A DNA stretch of 64,000 nucleotides from Bdellovibrionaceae bacterium UBA1609 (GCA_002321895.1 DCMZ01000008.1:186001-250000); one strand, 5' to 3'. Positions 1-9,267 are shown, counted from the stretch's first letter. Notes: a model not told the origin generated them from the sequence alone. Numbers and translations: made by a program.

Positions 1-1568
1 GCTTTCAGATTTTATTTGCTGGGTTAATCCGCCGCCTCATCAATAGTTTAAGCACAAACCCAGTAATGGATTTAATTGTTGGGATAAGTAACTCATTTCT
101 TATTCAATCCGAGTTGAGTTCCAGCATAATGGCGATCAGCTATTCTGGCTCCGGATTGCTCAGTCTAAATCAACTTATACTACTTCTTATTGGTGGTGGA
201 TTGGGTTCGGTCATTACCGTTTGGCTTTTTGTATTGCCTTTTGAGTATCTCGATCTTTTGCTTATAGGTGTGGCTGTTTTACCTATGCTTTACACTCGAT
301 CAGCACGAGTTTCTTCCATAGCCAAAGTTTTATTTTCCTTTGGGCTTATGTTTTTGGGTTTCAACCTAATGGTGTCTCGTCCTTCAGATAGCTTCTTCGT
401 GATGTTTGAAGGTGCCTTTCAATGGATGACCAATTTGCCACCCTCTGTACAGTGTTGGCTATTGGTTTTGCCAGCTATAGTTTTGGCGATGAGTGTTCGA
501 TCCATAGTGGCTCTTATGGCGGCCATGATCGCACTGGTCTATTCAGGAGTGGTGTCCGCAGCTCTGGCCACTTTATTTGTGTTGGCGATCAACTTGGCAC
601 GTTCCGTTCCGGTTTTGGTGGCTGCTTTTGAGTCCAATCGAGTTTCAAAACGAGGGGCTCTATCCCACTTGATAGTTCAGTCGATCGTACTTTTACTACT
701 TTCTTCAAATTTAGATCTTTTGTTTAGTTTCTTGCATACCGTTGTGGATTGGGAAATGCCGGCGTCGGCAATGATGACTGTGCCCTTGGTGCATACTATT
801 TTCCAGATTTTAAGTCTTGTGGTTTGTTCGATATTGTTTGTACCCATTAAAAAGATGGTTGTGTATTTGGTTCCAGATGGCGGGAAAAAGGTACCTCAGC
901 AGTTGAAGTTCATAGGTAGAAACTCTCATATGTCTCCGATTTTAGCTGTGGAGCAAGTGTATCAGGAGGTTAAAAAGCTAGCCGCCATGGTCGAAACCAC
1001 TGTAGAGATGACGGTGGGGTATTTACAAAATCAAGAGCCGGAAATCTATGATCGAGTTATTAAGTATGAATCCATAACGGATAACATCAGCCATGAAATT
1101 AACGACTTCCTGGGTAAAGTCATTCTTTCCAACTTATCGGAGAGGCAAGGAGAGCAAGTCAGAGCACTTTTAAGAATGTCCGATGAACTGGAGAGTGTGG
1201 CTGATCGTTGTAAGGCGATTGTTATGGATCTTAAGCAAATTCGTGGTTTAGGAATGATCCTCGAGGGGCCTTGGTACGATGAGCTTAAAAAGATGATGGA
1301 GCTTTTACTAGAAGTTTATGATTCGGCGTTTTGGCAAGTCACAGATCAAAATGAAGAGACGCCACAGGATTACCGCGCCAAAGTGTCTAAGTTCGACAAA
1401 CGTTATCAAGATTTAAGAAAGTCTTATAGCCAATGGCTCAGGTCCGAGGCCGGCAGTCAATATGAGTGGGAAGTTGGGGTTAAGTATGGAGATATTATCC
1501 AAGCCCTCATGCAAGCCCGTAAGCAAACTATGAATATCTTTGAAGCCTACGTCACTCATTACAAATAG
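1..1568 (+). CDS. Na/Pi-cotransporter family protein with C-terminal PhoU-like domain (5' end outside window)
   Basis: The reading frame is open to the left edge of the window, so the ATG at 66 is probably internal and the true start lies upstream. The visible N-terminal part holds one Na/Pi-cotransporter repeat, with a Q-S-rich segment followed by a G-L-L-S-L stretch and a G-G-G-L-G-S-V-I-T-V segment. Several hydrophobic membrane helices follow up to about residue 260 counted from 66. The last 200 residues are soluble, helical and PhoU-like. Members of this family move phosphate or act in phosphate signalling at the inner membrane. The first transporter repeat must lie upstream of the window. 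A separate PiT-type transporter is encoded near 36 kb. Confidence 0.75.
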   Translation, partial: FQILFAGLIRRLINSLSTNPVMDLIVGISNSFLIQSELSSSIMAISYSGSGLLSLNQLILLLIGGGLGSVITVWLFVLPFEYLDLLLIGVAVLPMLYTRSARVSSIAKVLFSFGLMFLGFNLMVSRPSDSFFVMFEGAFQWMTNLPPSVQCWLLVLPAIVLAMSVRSIVALMAAMIALVYSGVVSAALATLFVLAINLARSVPVLVAAFESNRVSKRGALSHLIVQSIVLLLLSSNLDLLFSFLHTVVDWEMPASAMMTVPLVHTIFQILSLVVCSILFVPIKKMVVYLVPDGGKKVPQQLKFIGRNSHMSPILAVEQVYQEVKKLAAMVETTVEMTVGYLQNQEPEIYDRVIKYESITDNISHEINDFLGKVILSNLSERQGEQVRALLRMSDELESVADRCKAIVMDLKQIRGLGMILEGPWYDELKKMMELLLEVYDSAFWQVTDQNEETPQDYRAKVSKFDKRYQDLRKSYSQWLRSEAGSQYEWEVGVKYGDIIQALMQARKQTMNIFEAYVTHYK

Positions 1569-1596
1569 CTTCAATTCCTCTTACTCTCTGAAATTT

Positions 1597-2772
1597 TTAC
1601 TTCTTTCTATGCATAGCTTGAATATCTTTTAGGGAAAATGCCGTACGGTTTCTACAGTTCTCTTGAATAGCTACTAAATCTAAACCCTCACCGCTCGTAT
1701 CCACAGAAGTATAAGAGTGAGTGACATTGAATTTACCGTTACGCCGTGAGGTCTTGGTTTCTGTTTTAAATCGGAGCTGAGCACAGGTGAGGCAATGTTC
1801 ATACAGGGTAACACTTTTATAATTAACTAATTGGGGATCAGGGTCCAAATTATAATAGTTGTTAGGAAAGTCTTGGAATTGTGTCATCGATTTCCGTCTG
1901 CGTTCTTTCCATTCTTTAGCGGCGGTATTGCTTTTTTCAACCTTTTTTTCTCGAGACCAGCTGGAGCGGTCAATGTGGTTTATTCCATACAGTGAGGATA
2001 GGCTGGCCTGGTGTTTTGTAATTCCTTTTTCTAGATCTTCTGTTTTGTAGTTTTTCAAATCGTTATTTAGAAAACCCGCATTGGTGCAAGAGTAGATCGG
2101 ATCATAGACCCCACCGAACACTTTAAAAGTTCCTGTGTGATAAAATATTTCCTCTTTCGGCAAAAGCAAAAGGTGCAATAGCTCATGGAACAGGGTCTTG
2201 CCGGATTGATAAGACTCCATGGTGTAGTCTCTCTCAGATTCCAAATATTGAAGTCTATGCTTTTCTTTTAACAATTCGGGAACAGCTAAGACGGCTTGTC
2301 TAAATGCTTCTGCACCCAGATCTATCTGAAACTTTCCAAACTCAAAGTCGATTACGAGAACACGGTACTTCTTTTGTACCAATGCATTGAGATTGAGGTG
2401 ATTGGGAGTGTGCGAGCAGATCACGTCTATTGGAGTGGTGGCCGCTCTCCTTAGTATATTCTCGGCAAGTTCAGGGTTTATAACCTCTATATTTTCAGTG
2501 CCCTCGGCAATAGCTTGATGAATGGAGTTAATGAGGAAGGCTTTAAAGGCGTCTTCGAGTTTTGGAAGTTGTGATTCATTGACAGAAGACTTTATTCCCG
2601 AAGTTTCAATAAAAGTCTTTGGGTTACATTCTATATTGAGCTGCATTTCTATGGCGTAAGCGGTGGGTCCACTGGCGAACACCATGATGAGGGCCCAGAG
2701 CAGAACGCCCCATCGATTGCCAGCTCCAAACAGGTGGTCTGTTTTTAAAATGGAACGGGCCGTTTGATTCAT
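1597..2772 (-). CDS. Exported protein with HExxH motif, putative zinc metallopeptidase
   Basis: The 391-residue protein starts at an ATG preceded by a good AAGGAG site. It has an N-terminal hydrophobic segment (about residues 20-40) ending in a signal-peptidase-like A-Y-A site, so it is probably exported. Around residue 193 it carries F-H-E-L-L-H, the HExxH zinc-binding signature of gluzincin/metzincin peptidases. The third metal ligand cannot be assigned with confidence. Two C-x-x-C-like cysteines lie near the C-terminus. No named peptidase family is recognised. It converges on the Na/Pi transporter gene, with 28 bases between the two stops. Confidence 0.65.
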   Translation of the reverse strand: MNQTARSILKTDHLFGAGNRWGVLLWALIMVFASGPTAYAIEMQLNIECNPKTFIETSGIKSSVNESQLPKLEDAFKAFLINSIHQAIAEGTENIEVINPELAENILRRAATTPIDVICSHTPNHLNLNALVQKKYRVLVIDFEFGKFQIDLGAEAFRQAVLAVPELLKEKHRLQYLESERDYTMESYQSGKTLFHELLHLLLLPKEEIFYHTGTFKVFGGVYDPIYSCTNAGFLNNDLKNYKTEDLEKGITKHQASLSSLYGINHIDRSSWSREKKVEKSNTAAKEWKERRRKSMTQFQDFPNNYYNLDPDPQLVNYKSVTLYEHCLTCAQLRFKTETKTSRRNGKFNVTHSYTSVDTSGEGLDLVAIQENCRNRTAFSLKDIQAMHRKK

Positions 2773-2956
2773 TTAAACTCCTTACTCATCTAGTGGTTCA
2801 CTGTTTAAAAGTTTTATAGGTGGGCCTAAAAAGGGCGTTCTAATTCCCCTAAATGCCAGTGAATTCAACTAGATCGTTAGTTCAGTCACTTAAAAGTATT
2901 TAGAGCAAAAGGAGTACCAGTAGCTATCGATGGATAGGCCCTAAATGCCTGATATT

Positions 2957-3898
2957 TTAGTGGAGCAAATTGTTGGTTGTAAGGTGTGTGGTGGGTGTCT
3001 TTTTATTGAAAGGGTTCTCTTCCGGAGATTTTCCACCCAATTGATAATAGGCCCGTTTTAACTCAACGCTGGCCTCGTCAATGGAGGTAAAATTAAAATA
3101 TCTAATCAAGTCAAACCGAGCATGTTCTTCATCGCCTCTTTTAAAGTAGGTCATTCCACGTTCTCTAAGATAGGGCAGATGATTGGGCTCAAGCTCCAAG
3201 TAAGCGCTCCAAAGAATGATTTTCTCTCGAGTCATTTCCTGATTATCAGATTCATGTTTCAAATAGTGATTCAAAAAAGAGGTCAGGTAGTTTTTGAAAA
3301 ACTGTGTAGGGGTCAGTGGCTCAAAAGCCGGCTGATTGGATTTCTTTTCTTTTATATATTCGCTATTAAAAATTACGGCCAATTCTTTCTTTTCGAGAGA
3401 GCGACCAGAAAGACCCAAGTGGAGAAAGTGGGTTTTGTCATTGAAAGTCCATTGGATCACCAAGCCATCCGCGGTGTGCGCCGGACTTAGTTTTAAATGG
3501 ATCTGTTGACCCAAAAAAAGATATAAAAATTGAATGAGCAGTGGGTGACCTTGCTTCTCATCCACACAATGGCCTAACAAAAACTGCTTCGGGGCAAACA
3601 GATCGGAAGATGGGGTCGGCTGAAACATCTTATCGGAAAAGAAAAACTCATTAAGCAGCGGAAGTTCGTGACTCTTTTCAGGCTGCGCTTCCCATCGAGA
3701 TTGAAACTCAAAAAATAAAAAATTAAGTGATTTGAGATGACGTTGGTATTCGGAATGTGGCTCGATGAGTCCATGTAGCGCAGCCATAGCCGGCGCGATG
3801 CTCATAAAATCAGCGTCATTAATAACCTTGAGATCAAGACGCAGTCGTTCCCACAAATTTTCTGATTGAACCCCACCCATATTTAAGAGGTATTTCAC
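2957..3898 (-). CDS. SirB1-like (transglutaminase-core 2) protein with C-terminal TPR-like region
   Basis: The 313-residue soluble protein uses a GTG start at 3898; an ATG six codons in is an alternative. Residues 90-200 follow the outline of the SirB1/Transglut_core2 family: an L-N-E-F-F-F segment, a H-P-L-L-I-Q-F-L-Y-L-F-L-G block and a following H-F-L-H-L. The C-terminal third resembles the tetratricopeptide tail of that family, with W-S-A-Y-L-E-L-E-P-N then R-E-R-G-M. The match is divergent and catalytic residues are not evident. The family's function is poorly defined. The gene is divergent from the PP2C-like gene at 4036. Confidence 0.6.
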   Translation of the reverse strand: MKYLLNMGGVQSENLWERLRLDLKVINDADFMSIAPAMAALHGLIEPHSEYQRHLKSLNFLFFEFQSRWEAQPEKSHELPLLNEFFFSDKMFQPTPSSDLFAPKQFLLGHCVDEKQGHPLLIQFLYLFLGQQIHLKLSPAHTADGLVIQWTFNDKTHFLHLGLSGRSLEKKELAVIFNSEYIKEKKSNQPAFEPLTPTQFFKNYLTSFLNHYLKHESDNQEMTREKIILWSAYLELEPNHLPYLRERGMTYFKRGDEEHARFDLIRYFNFTSIDEASVELKRAYYQLGGKSPEENPFNKKTPTTHLTTNNLLH

Positions 3899-4035
3899 GT
3901 ATGTAATAAATTCAACCCTTTTCCTCCAGGGGTCTATATTGCATTGCGCCGGCGCGAGCCAGCGTCGGTGGTGCGAATGTTCCTTTGTGTTTCCAGGCCT
4001 TTGACTTCCCTTGCAGGGAGTCAGAGAATATTTGG

Positions 4036-4923
4036 ATGACCAAGGAAATGGACAAGTTGATTGAAGAGAATCGGCAATTGAAGTTGGATGTGCATCGGTA
4101 TCAGCAAGATGTTTTGCGCTATCAAGACGAATTGCAAAAAGCCAATGTGCAGTTGGAAGGGCTGATTGAGCGTTTAAATAAAGATGTTCGTACCATGCAA
4201 CGATTGCAGCAAGTTCTAGTTCCTACTGAGTTTCCAAATATTTCAGGATTCGAGTTTTCAACTAAGTTTATTCCTAGCCCCATCTCGGGTGGGGATTACA
4301 TAGATATTTTTCAGCACGAAAACAAATTTAAATTTGGTGTGATTATGTCATCCGCTTCTGGATATGGCATGTCGGCTTTGATGCTGTCTGCATTTTTAAA
4401 TTTAACGGGGCAATTGGAGGCCCGACGTGGTGGGCAGCCGGATAAAATGATGAAGCTCATCGCGGATGATGTTTTGGAGTTGGTGGAAAATGATGATCGA
4501 TCCGAAGTGTTTTATGCTCTTGTGGATCAAAGAAAGTTTGAGCTCCATTATTGTCTTCAGGGAGATATTAACGCCTTTCATTGGGACTCCGAAAAAAGAG
4601 AATTGCATTTGTTAAACAAAACGGGTGAGAGTTTAAGTGCAGGACAAGAGGGACCCTACAAAAAGGAAAAAGTAGCGCTCAATTCCAAAGATCGCTGTAT
4701 TGTTTGCTCTCCAGGTTTAATTGAAATGAAAAATATCGATGATGAAACCTATGGTTTACAGAGGTTAATGCGGTCCATTCGAGATAATGTGGAAAAGCCT
4801 GTTCATGAATTGCGAAACGAAATCATATTTCAGTTAGAGCAGTTTTCTCAAGGCGTTGAAACGAAAAGTGATCTATCGGTTATTGTTGCAGAAGTTAAAG
4901 AAAAGGTATTGAAACTTGCTTAG
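4036..4923 (+). CDS. PP2C/SpoIIE-type phosphatase-like protein with N-terminal coiled coil, probably inactive
   Basis: I chose the ATG at 4036 (295 residues); the frame extends upstream only to a TTG at 3985. Residues 1-60 are heptad-rich and probably form a coiled coil. After it comes a RsbU/SpoIIE-like domain, recognisable by V-P-T-E-F-P then G-G-D-Y-I-D at about 86-91, and a late S-D-L-S-V-I-V segment in place of the usual DD-x-T. The normally invariant D-V-S-G-H/K-G loop reads S-S-A-S-G-Y-G at about 105-111, so a manganese-binding Asp is missing. Active family members dephosphorylate anti-anti-sigma or other regulators. This one may be a pseudophosphatase. The lipase-like gene starts one base after its stop. 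Confidence 0.7.
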   Translation: MTKEMDKLIEENRQLKLDVHRYQQDVLRYQDELQKANVQLEGLIERLNKDVRTMQRLQQVLVPTEFPNISGFEFSTKFIPSPISGGDYIDIFQHENKFKFGVIMSSASGYGMSALMLSAFLNLTGQLEARRGGQPDKMMKLIADDVLELVENDDRSEVFYALVDQRKFELHYCLQGDINAFHWDSEKRELHLLNKTGESLSAGQEGPYKKEKVALNSKDRCIVCSPGLIEMKNIDDETYGLQRLMRSIRDNVEKPVHELRNEIIFQLEQFSQGVETKSDLSVIVAEVKEKVLKLA

Positions 4924-4924
4924 T

Positions 4925-5704
4925 ATGAATCAGGCTACGGCCCATTTTGTAGAATCTATGGATCCACTTCGCTCTTCAGTGGTGGCTGGAGTGAAAGAAC
5001 TTTATTATCACTCCAAAGCCTTACATTTGTATCCTTGGGGGTTGCTTGAGTCGAATAAACATCTTTCAAAGCACTCCGATCAGGCTCCCAACAAGCGACC
5101 CATTTTGTTTGTTCATGGGATGATCCATAACCGTTCTGCCTTTTTTCCGATGAAAAAGTATTTACGTAAATTGGGGTTTCGCAACCTTTACAGCATGAAC
5201 TATTCCACCCGACACGGAAGCCTAATTGGAATGGTAGAAGATGTGTCCCAACGGGTAGAGCAAATTCTCGAAAGAACCGGAGCTGACGAAGTTGATATTG
5301 TGGCCCATTCTTTGGGTGGATTGGTGGCTCGTTACTATATGAGCTTAGGTCAAGGTCGAGGTAAGGTTCGCCAATTGGTCACTTTGGGGTCTGCTCATAA
5401 GGGGACATCGGCTTCAGTGCTACTTAGATTGTTTTTATCTGGTTCTCTATTTAGAGATTTGCGCAGAAAGTCATATTTTATCAATACGCTAAATGAAACT
5501 CAAATTCCAAAAGACTCCCGAATAGTGAGCATCTACTCGAAAAATGATTGGACGGTGTGGCCGCATCACTCTTGTCACCTCGACTCGACACCGGGACAGA
5601 ATTTTAGCAATTGCTGTATCGAATCAACTGGGCATGTGGGTTTACTTTATAACAGCCTGGTCTTTGAATCAGTCCGTGATCACTTGAGTGTAGATAGCTT
5701 TTAA
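4925..5704 (+). CDS. Alpha/beta-hydrolase, triacylglycerol lipase/PGAP1-like
   Basis: The 259-residue protein starts at the ATG one base after the previous stop, so translation is probably coupled. It shows the alpha/beta-hydrolase landmarks in order: L-F-V-H-G-M-I-H oxyanion strand (about residue 60), nucleophile elbow A-H-S-L-G-G at about 128, an acidic D after I-Y-S-K-N and a C-terminal S-T-G-H-V-G histidine near residue 235. The architecture resembles bacterial lipases that act on esters or lipids. There is no clear signal peptide. The substrate is unknown. Confidence 0.75.
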   Translation: MNQATAHFVESMDPLRSSVVAGVKELYYHSKALHLYPWGLLESNKHLSKHSDQAPNKRPILFVHGMIHNRSAFFPMKKYLRKLGFRNLYSMNYSTRHGSLIGMVEDVSQRVEQILERTGADEVDIVAHSLGGLVARYYMSLGQGRGKVRQLVTLGSAHKGTSASVLLRLFLSGSLFRDLRRKSYFINTLNETQIPKDSRIVSIYSKNDWTVWPHHSCHLDSTPGQNFSNCCIESTGHVGLLYNSLVFESVRDHLSVDSF

Positions 5705-5775
5705 TGCTAGAACCTTCGGTGTAATATCTAGATCTATATAAATAAAAATATATCACTAACGAAGAAGGGACCAAA

Positions 5776-6906
5776 ATGGCTGAGGTGTATGACGGAGCCG
5801 TGGATAAAGGATTAGAAGGGGTTATTGCCTGTACAACTGGAGTATCATCCATTGTGGATGCGACACTTTGTTACCGCGGATACCTCATTGAGGACTTGGC
5901 AAAGAATTCCTCGTTTGAAGAAGTGGTTTACTTACTATGGAATGACCGAATGCCGTCGGCCACAGAGTTAAAAACTTTTTCTGACACTCTAAGGTCTGGC
6001 ATGAAATTAGACCCCGCTTTTGTTCAACAGCTCAAAGGTTTACCGACAGAGGGTGTGCATCCTATGGCTTGGTTGCGTACCGCGGTTTCAGCGGCAGCTC
6101 TTTGGGATAGTGATTCCCAATCTATGGAGCAAGCCGATCTTGAACAAGTGGCGCTTAGACTTACTGCAAAAGTGGGCCCTATGGTGGCATTGTTTGAGAG
6201 ATTTCGCCAAGGGAAAGACTATGTAGAAGGTAACCCAGAAAAGTCTTTCGCATGGAATTTTCTTTACATGTTAAAGGGTGAAGAGCCAGATGCTGAGATG
6301 GTGGATGTTTTTGACACTTGTCTCATTTTGCACGCGGATCATGAATTGAACTGTTCTGCCTTTTCTGCACGAGTGACCGCTTCATCATTATCAGATGTTT
6401 ACAGTGCAGTGACTTCTGCGATCGGTGCTCTTAAAGGGCCTCTACATGGCGGAGCCAATGAGCAGGTTATGCGCATGTTGATAGATATTGGCACTGTTGA
6501 AAAAGCTCAGGAGTGGATCAAAAACGCATTAGCTAATAAAGAAAAGGTGATGGGTTTTGGTCATAGGGTTTATAAAAATGGAGATCCTAGAGCAAAGATT
6601 CTACGTAGTATGAGTGAGTCTCTCTGTAAAAAAGCGGGAACAGCTTATTACGACATGTCTAAAGTGATCGACGATACGGTTCAGTCTGAAAAAGGGCTTC
6701 TTCCCAATGTGGATTTCTATTCAGCCAGCGTGTATTACTCTATGGGAATTCCTTTAGACCTCTACACACCGATTTTTGCCACCAGCCGGGTGAGTGGATG
6801 GCTAGCTCATATATTTGAGCAATATTCTAAAAATAGAATTTACCGCCCTAGAGGTGAATGGGTTGGTAAAGAGGGGCTCAAATACACCCCAATTGCAGAG
6901 AGATAG
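5776..6906 (+). CDS. gltA: Citrate synthase
   Basis: The protein condenses acetyl-CoA with oxaloacetate to give citrate, the entry step of the TCA cycle. At 376 residues it belongs to the shorter citrate/2-methylcitrate synthase class rather than the ~430-residue E. coli type. Key motifs are G-P-L-H-G-G-A-N-E near residue 223, G-F-G-H-R-V-Y-K-N-G-D-P-R near 260-272 and the catalytic Asp in N-V-D-F-Y-S near 313. The ATG at 5776 has an AGAAGGGA site. A strong intrinsic terminator follows the stop. A 2-methylcitrate synthase role cannot be excluded, but no prp genes are nearby. Confidence 0.93.
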   Translation: MAEVYDGAVDKGLEGVIACTTGVSSIVDATLCYRGYLIEDLAKNSSFEEVVYLLWNDRMPSATELKTFSDTLRSGMKLDPAFVQQLKGLPTEGVHPMAWLRTAVSAAALWDSDSQSMEQADLEQVALRLTAKVGPMVALFERFRQGKDYVEGNPEKSFAWNFLYMLKGEEPDAEMVDVFDTCLILHADHELNCSAFSARVTASSLSDVYSAVTSAIGALKGPLHGGANEQVMRMLIDIGTVEKAQEWIKNALANKEKVMGFGHRVYKNGDPRAKILRSMSESLCKKAGTAYYDMSKVIDDTVQSEKGLLPNVDFYSASVYYSMGIPLDLYTPIFATSRVSGWLAHIFEQYSKNRIYRPRGEWVGKEGLKYTPIAER

Positions 6907-6944
6907 TTGCCATAGGCTCTATAAATTTATGTTTAAGTTTTGTT

Positions 6945-6970
6945 AGCCCGACTGAAAAGTCGGGCTTTTT
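6945..6970 (+). terminator. Intrinsic terminator after gltA
   Basis: A perfect 9-bp stem (AGCCCGACT / AGTCGGGCT) closes on a GAAA tetraloop and is followed by a T run. It lies 39 bases after the gltA stop. Confidence 0.92.
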
Positions 6971-7125
6971 CGTATATATTTTTATCAACCTTTTCGTCGT
7001 TTGCGGTTTCATCTGGAAGCTAAACCGTTTGTTTAAAACTTAGGCGAATAAGGTAAAAATCAGGTTTAAAAAGCACTTATGCTGTCCTCCTGGGCGCCGA
7101 TCAATACTTAAGAGCAGGGGGACCA

Positions 7126-7806
7126 ATGGCGAGAGTATTAATCCAAGCACCATTTGAGCAAAGACACCGTGAGATTCAAGCCTGCCTTCGACCGCTTCAT
7201 ATTGGGACAATAAAGTCCAATGATAAGAACGCCAGCACAGCCTTCATTAAGTATGAAAGTCCGCTCATGTTTATCGCTGATTCTTATAATATTTCTACAG
7301 CACTCGTCGGCTTTGTGGATCAGCTGAGGGATACCATGAAATTTGATCGTCCTATTATTTTGATTTTAGACGAAACTAAAGAGGCTTTTCAGATTATGAA
7401 GTCCAAGCGGAATGTGCATGTGGTGGAGCGAGAAAAAATCTACACTCAGCTGCCGCCTCTTATTGAGAAGCTTCTGCAAAAGCCAAATTTAACTAAGCAG
7501 CAAGAGCAGCGCTATGTCACCAACACGGCTCTGAATGTCGAATGCGTAGAGGACGGTCGAGACCTTCAGTCTGTTATGACGAATCTCTCTTCCTCAGGAG
7601 CAATGGTGGAGTTTCCGGCAGACCCACAGCTAAGTAAAGGGGCACTTTTGAAGCTACATGTTCAACTTCAAGAGGTGAATTCCTCCCATAATATGCATGC
7701 TGAAGTGGTTTGGACAAAAATGGATCCAAAAAGTGGGCGTATGGGTTGTGGAGTTCGTTTCATCAATGAGCAAAAGATGTATGAAGCTCTTATGAGTCGA
7801 ATCTGA
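7126..7806 (+). CDS. PilZ domain protein
   Basis: The 226-residue protein starts at an ATG behind an AGGGGG site. The C-terminal half (about residues 125-225) has the PilZ outline: a basic Q-R-Y segment, N-L-S-S-S-G (the N/D-x-S-x-x-G signature) and an A-E-V-V-W ... G-C-G-V-R-F ending. PilZ domains bind cyclic di-GMP. The first RxxxR motif is poorly conserved here, so binding is uncertain. The N-terminal half looks like a receiver-like alpha/beta fold without a recognisable phospho-acceptor. It stands alone between gltA and a crotonase gene. Confidence 0.75.
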   Translation: MARVLIQAPFEQRHREIQACLRPLHIGTIKSNDKNASTAFIKYESPLMFIADSYNISTALVGFVDQLRDTMKFDRPIILILDETKEAFQIMKSKRNVHVVEREKIYTQLPPLIEKLLQKPNLTKQQEQRYVTNTALNVECVEDGRDLQSVMTNLSSSGAMVEFPADPQLSKGALLKLHVQLQEVNSSHNMHAEVVWTKMDPKSGRMGCGVRFINEQKMYEALMSRI

Positions 7807-7896
7807 AGACTCTCAAGCGTCCAAATCTAACGCTATCAGTAAAATAAATAGATCCCAAGACTGACAGAAATTCTTCAAATAGGTACAGTCTTCTCT

Positions 7897-8607
7897 ATGA
7901 CAAGAGTTAAAGGACAAATTGTTGGATCGTGTTGGCTACTACTCACTCTGAATTCGGAGGATTACGGTCACGCCTTTACATTAGAAGAGATCCAAGGAAT
8001 TGAAGATGTGTTTGAACGCTACAAAGAGGCTTATAAGGGTATTATCTTAAGATCCTCTGGACGCCGATTCTTTTGTAGCGGTGGGAATCTTAAAAAGTAT
8101 AGAAAAATGTCCCGTTCTGAGGGCATCAAGACCAATCGTAAGATTAGAAACTTTATTCAAGAGTTTGATGGCCTTGGTTTACCTACGGTAGCCATAGTTG
8201 ATGGTGATTGTTTGGGTGGTGGCCTTGAGTTGGTAAGTGCATTTGATCATGTTATTGCTACGCCACAGAGTATTTTTGGTTTTTGGCAGAGACGAATCGG
8301 TCTGACATTTGGTTGGGGCGGGGGTCGGAGATTACTCAGTCGAATGACGGATAAAAAGTTACGTTCATTATCTTTGGCTGGCAGTTCTATCGATGCCAGG
8401 CAAGCTTATGACTGGGGTCTTGTGGATGAAATTGCTATTAGAACGGTGGCATTGGATCGAGCCCAGCAATGGCTGCAATCGCAAAAATCCTATTCTCAAT
8501 ATCCAGTGGAGTTTTTGAAATCTAGAGATTGGAAATATGAAGTGAAATTTTTTGAAAAAATTTGGATGAACAAGGATCATCAATCTTTGTTGAAACGGTT
8601 TTTCTAG
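7897..8607 (+). CDS. Enoyl-CoA hydratase/isomerase (crotonase-fold) protein
   Basis: The 236-residue crotonase-fold protein has both oxyanion-hole segments: F-F-C-S-G-G-N-L near residue 60 and D-C-L-G-G-G-L-E near 108. The helix carrying the usual catalytic glutamates is altered: where hydratases have a P-E-x-x-x-G type sequence, this protein has F-W-Q-R-R-I-G-L-T. It may therefore catalyse an isomerase, decarboxylase or hydrolase reaction rather than hydration. The elbB gene follows after 12 bases, so the two are probably co-transcribed. Confidence 0.8.
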   Translation: MTRVKGQIVGSCWLLLTLNSEDYGHAFTLEEIQGIEDVFERYKEAYKGIILRSSGRRFFCSGGNLKKYRKMSRSEGIKTNRKIRNFIQEFDGLGLPTVAIVDGDCLGGGLELVSAFDHVIATPQSIFGFWQRRIGLTFGWGGGRRLLSRMTDKKLRSLSLAGSSIDARQAYDWGLVDEIAIRTVALDRAQQWLQSQKSYSQYPVEFLKSRDWKYEVKFFEKIWMNKDHQSLLKRFF

Positions 8608-8619
8608 AGGAGACATATT

Positions 8620-9267
8620 ATGAAAAAAATCGCAGTGGTTCTGGCTGGCAATGGTTTTAAAGATGGAGCGGAAATTACAGAAGCGGTTTCCACCTTAATT
8701 GGATTGTCTCAACTGGGAGTGGACTACAAAGCTTTTGCTCCGGATCTCGATGTGACTTCAACGGACCACATTTCCGGTGACGAGGGAGAAAAGAGAAATG
8801 TCTTGATTGAATCTTCTCGAATCACCCGTGGCCAGATAGAGCCCTTGAGCGCTTTAGATCCAAATGATTTTGATGGAGTGGTTTTCCCGGGAGGATTTGG
8901 TGCCGCTTTACATCTGTGTGATTTTGCAAAGTCAGGTCATAAGTGTACAGTTCTTAAAGAGGCCGAGTCGGCCATTAAATCGTTTTATGAACAAAGTAAA
9001 CCCATCGCGGCCTTCTGTATTGCCCCCGCTCTTGTAGCCAGGGTATTGGGTGAGCATGCCGTGGAAGTCACTATCGGTAATGATAAAGAAACGGCTTCAG
9101 AAATTGAAAAAACGGGAGCTCAACATGTCGAATGTGCTGTAGATGATTTTGTGACAGATCGAATGAACAAAGTGATCACCAGCCCCGCCTATATGTATGA
9201 AGAAAAACCTCACCTTGTTTTTACAGGTATCACTAAAGCTCTCAAAGAGTTTGTGGAGATGGCTTAG
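8620..9267 (+). CDS. elbB: ElbB-type DJ-1/PfpI glyoxalase-like protein
   Basis: The 215-residue protein matches the ElbB (SCRP-27A) branch of the DJ-1/PfpI superfamily along its length: K-K-I-A-V-V-L at the start, K-D-G-A-E-I-T-E-A near residue 15, F-P-G-G-F-G-A-A near 92 and the nucleophile elbow F-C-I-A-P-A near 130. The family's usual Cys in the first G-C-G loop is Asn here. E. coli ElbB has weak glyoxalase activity. A GAGGAGA ribosome binding site precedes the ATG. The gene is followed by the hairpin element at 9297-9427. Confidence 0.85.
   Translation: MKKIAVVLAGNGFKDGAEITEAVSTLIGLSQLGVDYKAFAPDLDVTSTDHISGDEGEKRNVLIESSRITRGQIEPLSALDPNDFDGVVFPGGFGAALHLCDFAKSGHKCTVLKEAESAIKSFYEQSKPIAAFCIAPALVARVLGEHAVEVTIGNDKETASEIEKTGAQHVECAVDDFVTDRMNKVITSPAYMYEEKPHLVFTGITKALKEFVEMA

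Noticed and set aside
7060..7125. GCCGATCAA resembling a sigma-28 -10 element before the PilZ gene
   Set aside because: The nearest TAAA-type -35 is about 25 bases away rather than about 15, so the spacing is wrong.
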